Shown here in pieces: positions 1 through 6,546 of a stretch of 13,382 nucleotides of DNA; position 1 is the first letter of the stretch, and each line of letters begins with the position of its first letter. The notes below the pieces were generated by a model that searched no databases, was not told the origin of the DNA, and saw only the letters and a list, made by a program, of their open reading frames with translations. Both the position numbers and the translations under genes were made by a program. Location of the stretch: contig JBBDWJ010000310.1 in NCBI GenBank assembly GCA_040902925.1, positions 1 through 13,382 on the forward strand, in the 5' to 3' direction. The stretch comes from JBBDWJ01 sp040902925 (GTDB taxonomy: Bacteria; Acidobacteriota; Terriglobia; Bryobacterales; UBA6623).

Positions 1-57
1 CGTTGCGCCATTGTTGTTTGCCGTGGTCTTGATTTCGGAAAAGGCCAAACTCGAGTT

Positions 58-103
58 CCCGGGGCTTGCGCCCCGGGCTACTGGCATACCGCCCCTCCGG
101 GGC
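58..103. repeat. Two adjacent GC-rich hairpins, dispersed-repeat-like
   Basis: Two back-to-back palindromes lie upstream of the porphyrin oxidase gene. The first has a perfect 8-bp stem (58-65 CCCGGGGC with 70-77 GCCCCGGG) and a 4-nt loop. The second has a 5-bp stem (91-95 GCCCC with 99-103 GGGGC) and a 3-nt loop. No T-run follows either, so they are not classical terminators. The paired design resembles intergenic palindromic repeats that occur in many copies in some high-GC soil bacteria, but copy number cannot be judged from one window. The left edge (1-57) shows no gene I can support. Confidence 0.55.
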
Positions 104-190
104 TGAGGCCTGTGACTTCGGGTATAGGCGATCTTAAGATTTCCTTCGAGGCTTGGCCGGCGCCGCGCGGTCCCGTATCCAGGCATACTC

Positions 191-1645
191 ATGAAACAAA
201 TCGCCATCGTTGGCGGCGGCATTTCCGGCCTTTCCGCGGCTTACTACCTCTCTCAAGCCGGGCACGACTGCACGCTCATTGAGGCCTCGCCGAATCTTGG
301 TGGCGTCATCCGCACGGAACGCGTCGACGGCTGCGTGGTTGAGGCCGGCCCCGACAGCTTCATCTCGCAAAAACCCTGGGCGATGGAGCTGATCCGTGAA
401 CTCGGCATCGAAGACCAGGTCATCAGTTCGCGGGACCATTTGCGCTGCACCTACGTGCTACGCGATGGCAAGCTCGTGCCGCTGCCCGACGGCGTGCAGT
501 TTTTGATCCCCACGCGCATCGGGCCGATCCTCACGACGCGGCTGCTGAGTTGGCGGGCGAAGGCGCGCATGGGAATGGAGCTGTTCCGGCGCCCCCGGCG
601 CGACATGCCCGACCGTTCGGTCGCTGAATTCGTCGTTGATCACTATGGGCGCGAGGTCAACGAATACCTGGCTCAACCGATGGTGGCGGGAGTCTACGGC
701 GGCGCTCCGGAAAGTCTCAGCATCAGCGCGGTCATGCCGCGATTGGTCGAGATCGAGCGCCGCTTCGGCAGCGTGACGCGGGGCGTCCTCGACGGCATGC
801 GGCGCACGAGAGCGGAGAACCGGGGCCATTCCTCAACGGGCCATTCTTCGGCGGGCCCTGCCGCCGGAGCAAAGCCGAATGGCGGCCAGCAGCACTCGCT
901 GTTTCTGAGCCTGCGGGGCGGCATGCAGCAGCTCATCGATGTGCTGGCCGCGCGCCTGGATGGCAGGGTCCGCCGCCTGACGGCCACCGTCGACCGCATC
1001 AAGGGCTCGCGCGGCTCGTTTCGGTTGTTTGCCGGCGGAGACTCGATCCACGCGGATGAGTTTGTGCTGGCCACGCCGGCTTACCGGGCCGGAGAGTTGT
1101 TGCGGAATATCGACGCGGAGCTGGCGCTGCTGCTCGAAACCATTCCCTATAACTCGTCGGTTACGATCGCGCTGCTGTATGCGCGGCCTCCGTTCGCGCA
1201 TCCGCTCGATGGCTTCGGCTTCGTCGTTCCGCGGGCCGAGGGCCGCCTGCTGAGCGCCTGCACCTGGGTGAATACGAAGTTTCCGTACCGCGGCACCGAG
1301 AGCCGCGCGTTGCTGCGGGCTTTCCTGGGAGGCGGGCGAGCCGAAGACGCCGCGGCGAATTCCGACGAGCAACTTGCCCGCCTGGCGCATCAGGAATTGA
1401 GCGCCCTGATGGGGTTCGACGCTGAGCCCGTCGCCTGGCGAGTCCAGCGCTGGCCGCGAGCCATGGCGCAGTACGAAGTTGGCCACCTGCGGCGGCAGCA
1501 GGCGATTGAGGAGCGCCTCGCCGTGCAGCCCGGCGTGTGGCTTACCGGAAACGCCTATATCGGCATCGGCATTCCCGATTGCATTCACCGCAGCCAACTT
1601 GTTGCGCGCGCCATCGGCGGCGAGCCTGCTGTTCCGGTCCCCTGA
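191..1645 (+). CDS. hemY: Oxygen-dependent protoporphyrinogen/coproporphyrinogen oxidase (HemY/HemG type)
   Basis: This is a flavoprotein of late heme synthesis that oxidises a porphyrinogen to the porphyrin with FAD and O2. The 484 residues match the usual family length. The N-terminus carries the dinucleotide-binding loop GGGISG (8-13), the acidic E31 that ends the second strand, and the GG of LGGVIRT (37-42). EAGPDSF (51-57) is the family's conserved segment after the FAD site. Near the C-terminus, LTGNAYIGIGIPDC is the second FAD-contacting motif. Whether the substrate is protoporphyrinogen or coproporphyrinogen cannot be told by eye. Residues about 211-237 are a Ser/Gly/Ala/Pro-rich insertion built from imperfect 15-bp repeats, probably a surface loop. 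The ATG at 191 is preceded by a weak CAGG and begins exactly at the first FAD-binding strand. No other heme gene is in view. A different member of the amine-oxidase-like flavoprotein superfamily is possible but less likely. Confidence 0.93.
   Translation: MKQIAIVGGGISGLSAAYYLSQAGHDCTLIEASPNLGGVIRTERVDGCVVEAGPDSFISQKPWAMELIRELGIEDQVISSRDHLRCTYVLRDGKLVPLPDGVQFLIPTRIGPILTTRLLSWRAKARMGMELFRRPRRDMPDRSVAEFVVDHYGREVNEYLAQPMVAGVYGGAPESLSISAVMPRLVEIERRFGSVTRGVLDGMRRTRAENRGHSSTGHSSAGPAAGAKPNGGQQHSLFLSLRGGMQQLIDVLAARLDGRVRRLTATVDRIKGSRGSFRLFAGGDSIHADEFVLATPAYRAGELLRNIDAELALLLETIPYNSSVTIALLYARPPFAHPLDGFGFVVPRAEGRLLSACTWVNTKFPYRGTESRALLRAFLGGGRAEDAAANSDEQLARLAHQELSALMGFDAEPVAWRVQRWPRAMAQYEVGHLRRQQAIEERLAVQPGVWLTGNAYIGIGIPDCIHRSQLVARAIGGEPAVPVP
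823..867 (+). repeat. Imperfect 15-bp tandem repeat inside the porphyrin oxidase gene
   Basis: Three 15-bp units beginning GGGCC lie at 823-837, 838-852 and 853-867. The first two share GGGCCATTC and differ mainly at their 3' ends; the third is diverged. The unit is a multiple of three, so the repeat adds residues (reading GHSST, GHSSA and then a diverged unit) without breaking the frame. It explains the low-complexity insertion in an otherwise canonical protein. Confidence 0.6.
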
Positions 1646-1646
1646 G

Positions 1647-1699
1647 GGATGCACTCCAGAGTGCGTCCTCCACAGTGCGTCCTCCAGAGTGCGTCCGGC
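1647..1699. repeat. Hairpin and 14-bp tandem repeat just after the porphyrin oxidase stop
   Basis: Two bases after the TGA stop, a stem forms between GGAT-GCACTC (1647-1656) and GAGTGC-GTCC (1659-1668), ten pairs including one G-T wobble, with a CA loop. Its right arm is then repeated: 14-bp units AGAGTGCGTCCTCC, ACAGTGCGTCCTCC and AGAGTGCGTCCGGC at 1658-1671, 1672-1685 and 1686-1699. The hairpin could slow or end transcription, but no T-run follows, so I call it a repeat rather than a terminator. The remainder of the 247-bp gap up to the PadR promoter shows nothing I can name. Confidence 0.6.
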
Positions 1700-1853
1700 C
1701 GGCCGCGATCCGAACGAAGGACAGGTTTTCGCGACGGGTTTAGGGCTGGCACTGCTATCGTGTGCAGCGTCTTGTTTGCGCCACTCCGCACTCCTTTAGA
1801 TAATCGAGCAGTAGGGGCTAACTATTTCCTGGGCTTGCCGTCTAACCGTGGTG

Positions 1854-1884
1854 TTGATGACTAGATCATCTAGTGGTGTATAAT
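1854..1884 (+). promoter_or_regulatory. PadR operon promoter with operator palindrome in the spacer; likely leaderless
   Basis: A perfect consensus -10 (TATAAT, 1879-1884) sits nine bases before the PadR ATG. A -35-like TTGATG is at 1854-1859, giving a 19-bp spacer. A perfect 15-bp palindrome, ACTAGATCATCTAGT (1860-1874), lies inside that spacer. A start 6-8 bases after the -10 would fall at about 1891-1893, on the ATG itself, and there is no Shine-Dalgarno sequence, so a leaderless transcript is inferred. PadR proteins bind as dimers to short palindromes, so autorepression by blocking RNA polymerase is the simplest reading. The palindrome and -10 are directly visible; their function is inferred. 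Confidence 0.75.
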
Positions 1885-1892
1885 CCGCTGGC

Positions 1893-2246
1893 ATGGGACG
1901 CAAATCCAAGTCCGACAGCCGCGGCGACATGCTGCAAGGCACGCTCGACATGCTCGTGCTCAAGACGCTGCTGCCCGCGCCGGCGCATGGCCACACCATC
2001 GCCAAGGTCATCGAAAAGACTTCCGATGAGGTGCTGCAAGTCGAGCACGGCTCGCTCTATCCGGCGCTCTACCGGCTCGAAGATCAAGGCCTGATCGCCG
2101 CCTTCTGGGGAACGTCGGAAAACAACCGCAAGGCGAAGTACTACCGTATTACGCCGGCCGGCAGGAAAAAGCTCATCCAGGAACGCGGCCGATGGGAAGA
2201 GCTGGTGCAGGCGGTGATGCGGGTTCTGGGTCCGGCGGCGGAGTGA
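1893..2246 (+). CDS. PadR-family transcriptional regulator
   Basis: This is a 117-residue winged-helix DNA-binding protein, the usual length of the short PadR (PadR-s1 type) regulators that pair with permeases in Acidobacteria. The opening GTLDMLVLKTLL (16-27), the segment HGHTIAKVIEK (32-42) and HGSLYPALYRLEDQGLI (52-68) are the family signature, with the recognition helix in the last. YYRITPAGRKKL (83-94) forms the wing and the start of the dimerisation helix. The gene lies six bases ahead of a large permease gene, so the two are almost certainly co-transcribed. It probably represses its own operon through the palindrome in the promoter spacer. The signal sensed is unknown; related regulators respond to small hydrophobic or toxic compounds. 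The ATG at 1893 is the only sensible start and lacks a ribosome binding site. Confidence 0.92.
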   Translation: MGRKSKSDSRGDMLQGTLDMLVLKTLLPAPAHGHTIAKVIEKTSDEVLQVEHGSLYPALYRLEDQGLIAAFWGTSENNRKAKYYRITPAGRKKLIQERGRWEELVQAVMRVLGPAAE

Positions 2247-2252
2247 GCGACT

Positions 2253-4895
2253 ATGCGATGGCGGCGGTTCTGGAACAGAAAGCAGCGCGACAACGAGCTG
2301 GGGTTCGAGCTCGAGCTGCACCTGGCTGAGGAGATCGACGATAACCTGGCGGCCGGCATGACGGCCGAGCAGGCGCGGCTGGCCGCGCTTCGCAAACTGG
2401 GCAATCGAACTCACGTCCGGGAGGACGTTTACAACATGAACACCATCGGCTGGCTCGAGACTTTTGGGCGCGACGCCCGCTATGCCCTGCGCGGCTTCCG
2501 CAAAAGCCCCGGCTTCACTTCCGTCGCGCTGCTTTCGCTGATGCTCGGCATCGGCGCCACCACGGCGATCTTCAGCGTCATCTACGGGGTGGTGATCGAT
2601 CCTTATCCCTACGCGCGGCCGCACGAGATTTGGGCGCCGCTGGTGCAGAACATCAAGACCAACCGGCCGAATTCCTTTAGCGCCCATCGACTCAGTGAAT
2701 TCCTGGAATTCCGGAAACTCACGGTGTTTGCCGACGCGATGGGCACCAGCCCCGATAGCATGTTGCTCACCGGAAACCGCAGCCCGGAAAATCTCTCCAC
2801 AATCCTCGTCACGGGCAATGGATTTCAATTCATGGGCGTCGAGCCGGTCCTCGGCCGCGTCATCCAGCCCTCCGACATCCGGCCGGGCGGCGAGGCCGAG
2901 CCCGTCGCCGTGTTGAGCTACCGCGCCTGGCAGCGACTGTTCGATGGCGACGAACGCGCCCTGGGGCAAGAACTCGTACTGAACGATCAACCGCACACCG
3001 TGATTGGCGTGATGCCGCCGCGGTTCGGCTGGTGGACCGGCGACGGCGTGTGGCTGCCGTTGCCCGAGGATGTGCGAAACGACCGCACCGTCTTTCCGAT
3101 CTTCCGCCTTAAGGAGGGCATCTCAAAAGAGGTGGCCGAGGAGCGGCTGCACGCGCTGACTTTGCGTCTGGCCGAGCAGAACCCCGACAACTTTCCCAAG
3201 GAAGGTTTCACAACAACGCTGCGCAACTACATGGACATCACAGTAGCCAGCGGCACGATGCAGACCAGCTTGCAGTTGTTGTTCTGCGCTGTAGGATTTC
3301 TGCTGCTGATCGCGTGCGCCAACGTCGCTAATCTACAACTTGCCCGCTCGACGGCGAGAACGCGCGAAATCGCGGTGCGGTTGTCGATCGGCGCCGGCCG
3401 CCGCCGGCTGCTCAGGCAACTGCTCACCGAGAGCGTGTTGCTTTCGCTTCTGGGCGGCGCGCTGGGCGTGCTGTTCGCTGTCGGCGCGACGCGGGCCATC
3501 GTGGCGCTGATGCCGGATTTCTACGTGCCGAACGAAGCGCGCATCACGGTCAATATTTACGTGCTGCTGTTCTCGCTGATCGTGTCGGTGCTGACCGGGA
3601 TACTGTTTGGACTGGCGCCGGCTCTGCAGTCTTCGCGGCCCGACCTGACGCACGCGCTCAAAGAGGCCACGCAGGGCGCGGGAATCGGCGGCGGCCGGCG
3701 CACCCGTAACGCGCTGGTCATCGTCGAGGTGGCGCTGTCGATGATCCTGCTGGTGGGCGCCGGGCTAACGGTGCGCAGCTTCATCGCGATTCTCGCGGTG
3801 GATACGGGCTTTCATCCCGAGCGCGTGCTGATGGTGAGCCTGCCGCTGCCTCCGCAACGCTACCCCACGCTCGAGCAGCGCAACTTGTTCGCGCAGCAGG
3901 TTCTGGATAGCGTGCGCAATTTGCCCGGCGTCGAAGCGGCCACCGTCGGCAACGGCGGCATGCCGTTTGGCGGGCCGCGCTCGGCCTACGCCATCGAAGG
4001 GCAGCCCGATAGCGAGGAACGCAGGATCATCGTCGGCCTGGCCGGGGCGGACTACCTACAAGCAATTGGTATCCCGCTGCGGCTCGGCCGCGCAATTACC
4101 GCGCATGAGGTAGCTCGCGCCGAACCGGTCGCGCTGATCAACGAGGCGGCGGCGCGGCTGTGGCCCGAAGGAGAACAACCGCTTGGTAAGCGGCTGCGTC
4201 TCGACGTGCTCACGAACCACCCGCCGAACTGGCTCTCTCCCGAGGCCAACTCGCCCTATGTCACCGTCGTCGGCGTGATCGGCGATACCAAAAACGACGG
4301 GCTGCGCAACGAGCCGCTGCCGGCCGCGGTGGCGCCCTACACGCTGCTCGCCCCGGCCGAACGCACTCTCGCCCTGCGCACGCGGACCGAGCCAACCTCG
4401 ATGCTCAACGCGGTGCGCGAGCGAGTGCAGGCCATCGATCCCAATCAACCGGTCAGCCGCCCGATCACGGTCGAAGAAGTGCTCGGATTCCAGACCGTTC
4501 AGCCGCGCTTCACTATGGCCCTGTTCAGCTTTTTTGGGCTGATGGGGCTGATCCTGGCCGTGGCTGGCGTCTACAGCGTGCTTTCCTATCAAGTCACGCA
4601 GCGCACGCACGAGATTGGCGTCCGCATGGCGCTCGGCGCGCGCCGCGGCGACGTTGAGGGCCTGATGTTGCGCCTCGGAAGCAAGCTGATCTTCGCCGGC
4701 CTGTTGATTGGCATTGGCGCCTGTCTTGCCCTGGGCCGCTTTTTCGAAAGCCAGCTTTTTGGAGTGCCCGCGACCGACCCGCTTTCGATTGCGTCGGTGG
4801 CGCTGCTGTTGATGGTGGTGGCGCTGCTGTCGGCCTACCTGCCCGCCCGCCGCGCGGCGCGCGTGGACCCGCTGGTGGCGCTTCGGCACGAATAG
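2253..4895 (+). CDS. ADOP-type duplicated MacB/FtsX ABC permease without an ATPase partner
   Basis: This 880-residue inner-membrane protein is built as two MacB-like halves. Residues 1-75 are a cytoplasmic head with a short helical segment (EEIDDNLAAGMTAEQARLAA, 26-45) found in the acidobacterial orphan-permease family. A first membrane helix (about 90-113) is followed by a periplasmic core domain (about 115-335) and an FtsX domain with helices near 340-361, 388-412 and 434-457. The pattern repeats: helix about 486-509, second periplasmic domain 515-745, and helices near 752-779, 812-828 and 845-862. Conserved FtsX turns are visible in both copies (REIAVRLSIGA 371-381; HEIGVRMALGA 786-796; YLPARRAARVDPLVALR near the end). 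No ABC ATPase is in view, as usual for the family. Transport cargo is unknown; macrolide-exporter relatives suggest export or envelope mechanotransmission. The start follows a GGAG overlapping the PadR stop. Confidence 0.9.
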   Translation: MRWRRFWNRKQRDNELGFELELHLAEEIDDNLAAGMTAEQARLAALRKLGNRTHVREDVYNMNTIGWLETFGRDARYALRGFRKSPGFTSVALLSLMLGIGATTAIFSVIYGVVIDPYPYARPHEIWAPLVQNIKTNRPNSFSAHRLSEFLEFRKLTVFADAMGTSPDSMLLTGNRSPENLSTILVTGNGFQFMGVEPVLGRVIQPSDIRPGGEAEPVAVLSYRAWQRLFDGDERALGQELVLNDQPHTVIGVMPPRFGWWTGDGVWLPLPEDVRNDRTVFPIFRLKEGISKEVAEERLHALTLRLAEQNPDNFPKEGFTTTLRNYMDITVASGTMQTSLQLLFCAVGFLLLIACANVANLQLARSTARTREIAVRLSIGAGRRRLLRQLLTESVLLSLLGGALGVLFAVGATRAIVALMPDFYVPNEARITVNIYVLLFSLIVSVLTGILFGLAPALQSSRPDLTHALKEATQGAGIGGGRRTRNALVIVEVALSMILLVGAGLTVRSFIAILAVDTGFHPERVLMVSLPLPPQRYPTLEQRNLFAQQVLDSVRNLPGVEAATVGNGGMPFGGPRSAYAIEGQPDSEERRIIVGLAGADYLQAIGIPLRLGRAITAHEVARAEPVALINEAAARLWPEGEQPLGKRLRLDVLTNHPPNWLSPEANSPYVTVVGVIGDTKNDGLRNEPLPAAVAPYTLLAPAERTLALRTRTEPTSMLNAVRERVQAIDPNQPVSRPITVEEVLGFQTVQPRFTMALFSFFGLMGLILAVAGVYSVLSYQVTQRTHEIGVRMALGARRGDVEGLMLRLGSKLIFAGLLIGIGACLALGRFFESQLFGVPATDPLSIASVALLLMVVALLSAYLPARRAARVDPLVALRHE

Positions 4896-4925
4896 CGATA
4901 TCCGTCCTTTTGCGACCGCGGTTCC

Positions 4926-4940
4926 GGCTCCGCAGGAGCC
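4926..4940 (+). terminator. Possible hairpin terminator after the permease gene
   Basis: A 6-bp perfect stem GGCTCC/GGAGCC with a GCA loop lies 31 bases past the permease stop. It is the only clear structure between the two operons, but no T-run follows, so intrinsic termination is doubtful; it may instead protect the 3' end or be incidental. Confidence 0.25.
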
Positions 4941-4972
4941 CTCCAACACTGGGCTCCCCACCGGCCCACCCG

Positions 4973-5005
4973 TGCTAGAATCCAATATGGTTCCATTTTG
5001 GAACC
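4973..5005 (+). promoter_or_regulatory. Toxin-antitoxin promoter (extended -10) and operator palindrome
   Basis: TGCTAGAAT at 4973-4981 is an extended -10 element with no clear -35, predicting a start at about 4988. Immediately there begins a perfect inverted repeat, GGTTCCA (4989-4995) and TGGAACC (4999-5005), with a 3-base centre. It ends six bases before the antitoxin ATG. Ribbon-helix-helix antitoxins of FitA/VapB type bind palindromes over their own promoter, so this is the expected site of autorepression by the complex. The repeat is directly visible; its binding by this antitoxin is inferred. Confidence 0.7.
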
Positions 5006-5011
5006 GCAGAT

Positions 5012-5254
5012 ATGCCGACACTCACCATCAAAGGCATTCCCGACACGCTGTACCGGCGCCTCAAATCGAGGGCGGAGGAACACCGCCGAAGCCTGAACAG
5101 CGAAGTGATTGTTTGTCTCGAACAGTCTCTCAACGTACAGCGCATCGACGTGGAAGACTTCCTCAAACGGGCGCGAATGCTGCGGCGGCGCCTCGAACCG
5201 GTTTACCTCAGGGACCGCGAGTTAAATGCCGCCAAGCGAGCCGGCCGGCCATGA
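5012..5254 (+). CDS. FitA-like ribbon-helix-helix antitoxin
   Basis: This 80-residue protein has the FitA-type N-terminal DNA-binding fold: a strand at PTLTIKGIP (2-10), helix A at DTLYRRLKSRAEEHR (11-25) and helix B at SLNSEVIVCLEQSL (27-40). The C-terminal 40 residues are charged and Arg-rich, as expected of the tail that wraps the toxin. The stop codon overlaps the toxin start as ATGA, the usual translational coupling of antitoxin-first modules. It should neutralise the downstream PIN ribonuclease and repress the operon through the palindrome at 4989-5005. Family assignment is by pattern, supported by the partner gene. Confidence 0.88.
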   Translation: MPTLTIKGIPDTLYRRLKSRAEEHRRSLNSEVIVCLEQSLNVQRIDVEDFLKRARMLRRRLEPVYLRDRELNAAKRAGRP

Positions 5255-5655
5255 TCGTCGCTGACACGAATCTTATTGCTTATCTTTTGGTTCCCGGCGA
5301 GGCAAGCGAAGACGCGGAGATGGTCCTGCGTCTCGATCCGGAATGGGCGGCGCCTGTACTGTGGCGATCGGAATTGCGCAACGTCCTTGTCTCGTATCTT
5401 CGGCGCGATCTGCTAACTCTGCCGGGCGCGGGCGCGGTGATGGAAGAGGCTGAGTCGCTGTTGGAAGGGCGCGAGTACGTCTTGCCGACGCGTGCAGTAC
5501 TCGCCTTGGCGGCTGCTTCCTCTTGTTCTGCCTACGATTGCGAGTTCATCGCGCTTGCCCAGCAGCTCGCTGTTCGCATGGTGACGTCGGACAGGGGCGT
5601 GCTGCGGTCGTTTCCTGAAGTCGCCGTGACTCCGCGGGCGTTTGCAGCGCGGTAG
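5251..5655 (+). CDS. PIN-domain toxin ribonuclease (FitB/VapC type)
   Basis: This 134-residue PIN protein is a presumed Mg-dependent RNase toxin. The four acidic residues of the active site can be placed at D5 (in MIVADTN), E41 (WRSELRN), D96 (SAYDCEFIALA) and D114 (VTSDRGV). The set is complete, so the toxin looks intact. The ATG at 5251 overlaps the antitoxin stop by four bases and starts exactly at the first PIN strand; the same frame is open upstream to 4972, but that part overlaps the antitoxin and is not expected to be translated. The opening codons (CTT ATT GCT TAT CTT TTG GTT) are T-ending, unlike neighbouring genes, which is compatible with acquisition by transfer. The RNA target is unknown. 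Confidence 0.9.
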   Translation: MIVADTNLIAYLLVPGEASEDAEMVLRLDPEWAAPVLWRSELRNVLVSYLRRDLLTLPGAGAVMEEAESLLEGREYVLPTRAVLALAAASSCSAYDCEFIALAQQLAVRMVTSDRGVLRSFPEVAVTPRAFAAR

Positions 5656-5663
5656 GCCTCCTG

Positions 5664-6392
5664 TTGCGCGGGCCGGGCGCTCTGTCGATCCCGCTGGCGG
5701 CGTTTCTGTATCCTGGGAAGGGCAGGCAAGATGTCTGTCTCACGGGAGCCATCAGTATCGCCCTCAGCATCCCCAGCATCCACCAGCCGATAGCCCGCTA
5801 CTACCGGCGCAGGCGCTTCCGCCGCTTCTGGAAGGCCTTTCAACTTACACCGCAAAGCCGCGTTCTCGACGTGGGCGGGTATGAGTACTACTGGTCGTTC
5901 TTCGATCGCCTGCCGCGGGTGACTATCGTCAATCTCGAGCCGCCGGCCAGCCGCAACGGCCGGTTCGAATGGGTGATCGCTGACGCCGGGCGGTTGCCGT
6001 TTCGCGACGGCGCGTTCGATGTGGCGTTTTCGAACTCGGTGATTGAGCACATCTCAGCGCCGGCGGACCGCGCGGCGTTTGCGTCCGAAATCGTGCGCGT
6101 CGGGCGGCGCTATTACGTGCAAACCCCTTCGCGCTGGTTTCCCGTCGAGCCGCACCTGATGACGCCGTTCATCCACTACCTGCCGCGCGGCGTTCAACGC
6201 AAGCTGCTGCGCAATTTCACCGTTTGGGGTGTTTTGGTGCGACCGACGCCCCAGGGTTGCGACGCCTTTTTGCGCGATATCCGCCTGATGACGGCGAGCG
6301 AATTGGGGCGCCTGTTTCCGTCGGCCGAGATTTGGCGCGAGAGGGCCTTGGGGTTGGTCAAGTCGCTCATAGCTGTTTCGCGGTCGAGCTGA
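5664..6392 (+). CDS. Class I SAM-dependent methyltransferase, start uncertain
   Basis: The protein has the Methyltransf_11 order. Motif I is VLDVGGYEYYW (68-77), the acidic end of strand 2 is NLEPP (90-94), ADAGRLPFRDGAFDVAFSNSVIEHI (106-130) covers motifs II-III, and YVQTPSRWFPVEPH (151-164) is like the post-motif of methyltransferases found near polysaccharide and glycosylation genes. The substrate is unknown. The core reliably starts near IHQPIARYYRRRRFRRF (39-55). The only initiation codon in frame is TTG at 5664, nine bases after the toxin stop and without a good ribosome site. An ATG at 5731 with GGAAGGG ahead of it lies in another frame and stops after 20 codons. Either a non-ATG start is used or the 5' end carries a frameshift. 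Its C-terminus (DIRLMTASELGRLFPSAEIWRERALGLVKSLIAV) is complete. Confidence 0.82.
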   Translation: MRGPGALSIPLAAFLYPGKGRQDVCLTGAISIALSIPSIHQPIARYYRRRRFRRFWKAFQLTPQSRVLDVGGYEYYWSFFDRLPRVTIVNLEPPASRNGRFEWVIADAGRLPFRDGAFDVAFSNSVIEHISAPADRAAFASEIVRVGRRYYVQTPSRWFPVEPHLMTPFIHYLPRGVQRKLLRNFTVWGVLVRPTPQGCDAFLRDIRLMTASELGRLFPSAEIWRERALGLVKSLIAVSRSS

Positions 6393-6508
6393 ACCTGGCG
6401 GGAACATCCAGATCACTCTGATAGAAACATCACATTTGAGCTGGCGGTCCCGATTGCCGCGGCGCCCGCCTTGCCCGTAATTCATTGAAAGACTCACCGC
6501 CGCCTTTA

Positions 6509-6540
6509 GGCCAAGCGGTTAGGGTGCCGTTTTCTTGGCC
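6509..6540. other. Hairpin in the convergent gap between the methyltransferase and the lone RHH gene
   Basis: A perfect 7-bp inverted repeat, GGCCAAG (6509-6515) and CTTGGCC (6534-6540), encloses an inner CGG/CCG pair set (6516-6518 with 6527-6529) and a TTTT bulge. It lies seven bases beyond the end of the minus-strand RHH gene and 116 bases beyond the methyltransferase stop, so it could serve both convergent genes as a 3'-end structure. No T-run follows the stem on either strand, so intrinsic termination is not established. Confidence 0.35.
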
Positions 6541-6546
6541 CCGGAG

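Noticed and set aside
131..140. Palindrome ATCTTAAGAT upstream of the porphyrin oxidase start
   Set aside because: A 10-bp palindrome can arise by chance, and I could not place a convincing -35/-10 pair with it, so I do not call an operator or promoter.
833..1654. Minus-strand open frame opposite the porphyrin oxidase gene
   Set aside because: Antisense to conserved FAD-domain coding sequence; no start signal or domain.
1649..1864. 71-codon plus-strand frame in the gap after the porphyrin oxidase
   Set aside because: It starts inside the tandem repeat, has no ribosome site and no protein-like pattern.
1866..2996. Long minus-strand open frame (376 codons) opposite padR and the permease gene
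   Set aside because: It is compositionally the mirror of two well-supported genes, shows no domain, and ends without a plausible start signal; antisense open frames are common in GC-rich DNA.
4056..5021. Long minus-strand open frame (321 codons) opposite the permease 3' end
   Set aside because: Antisense to conserved FtsX coding sequence and the toxin-antitoxin promoter; Arg/His/Gln-rich with no recognisable fold.
4972..5250. Upstream in-frame extension of the PIN toxin to 4972
   Set aside because: It would overlap the whole antitoxin gene and its operator; the toxin fold begins at the ATG at 5251.
6507..6530. tRNA-like string GGCCAAGCGGTTAGG resembling a D-arm
   Set aside because: No acceptor stem, anticodon arm or T-loop GGTTCGAATCC follows; it is better explained as part of the 6509-6540 hairpin.
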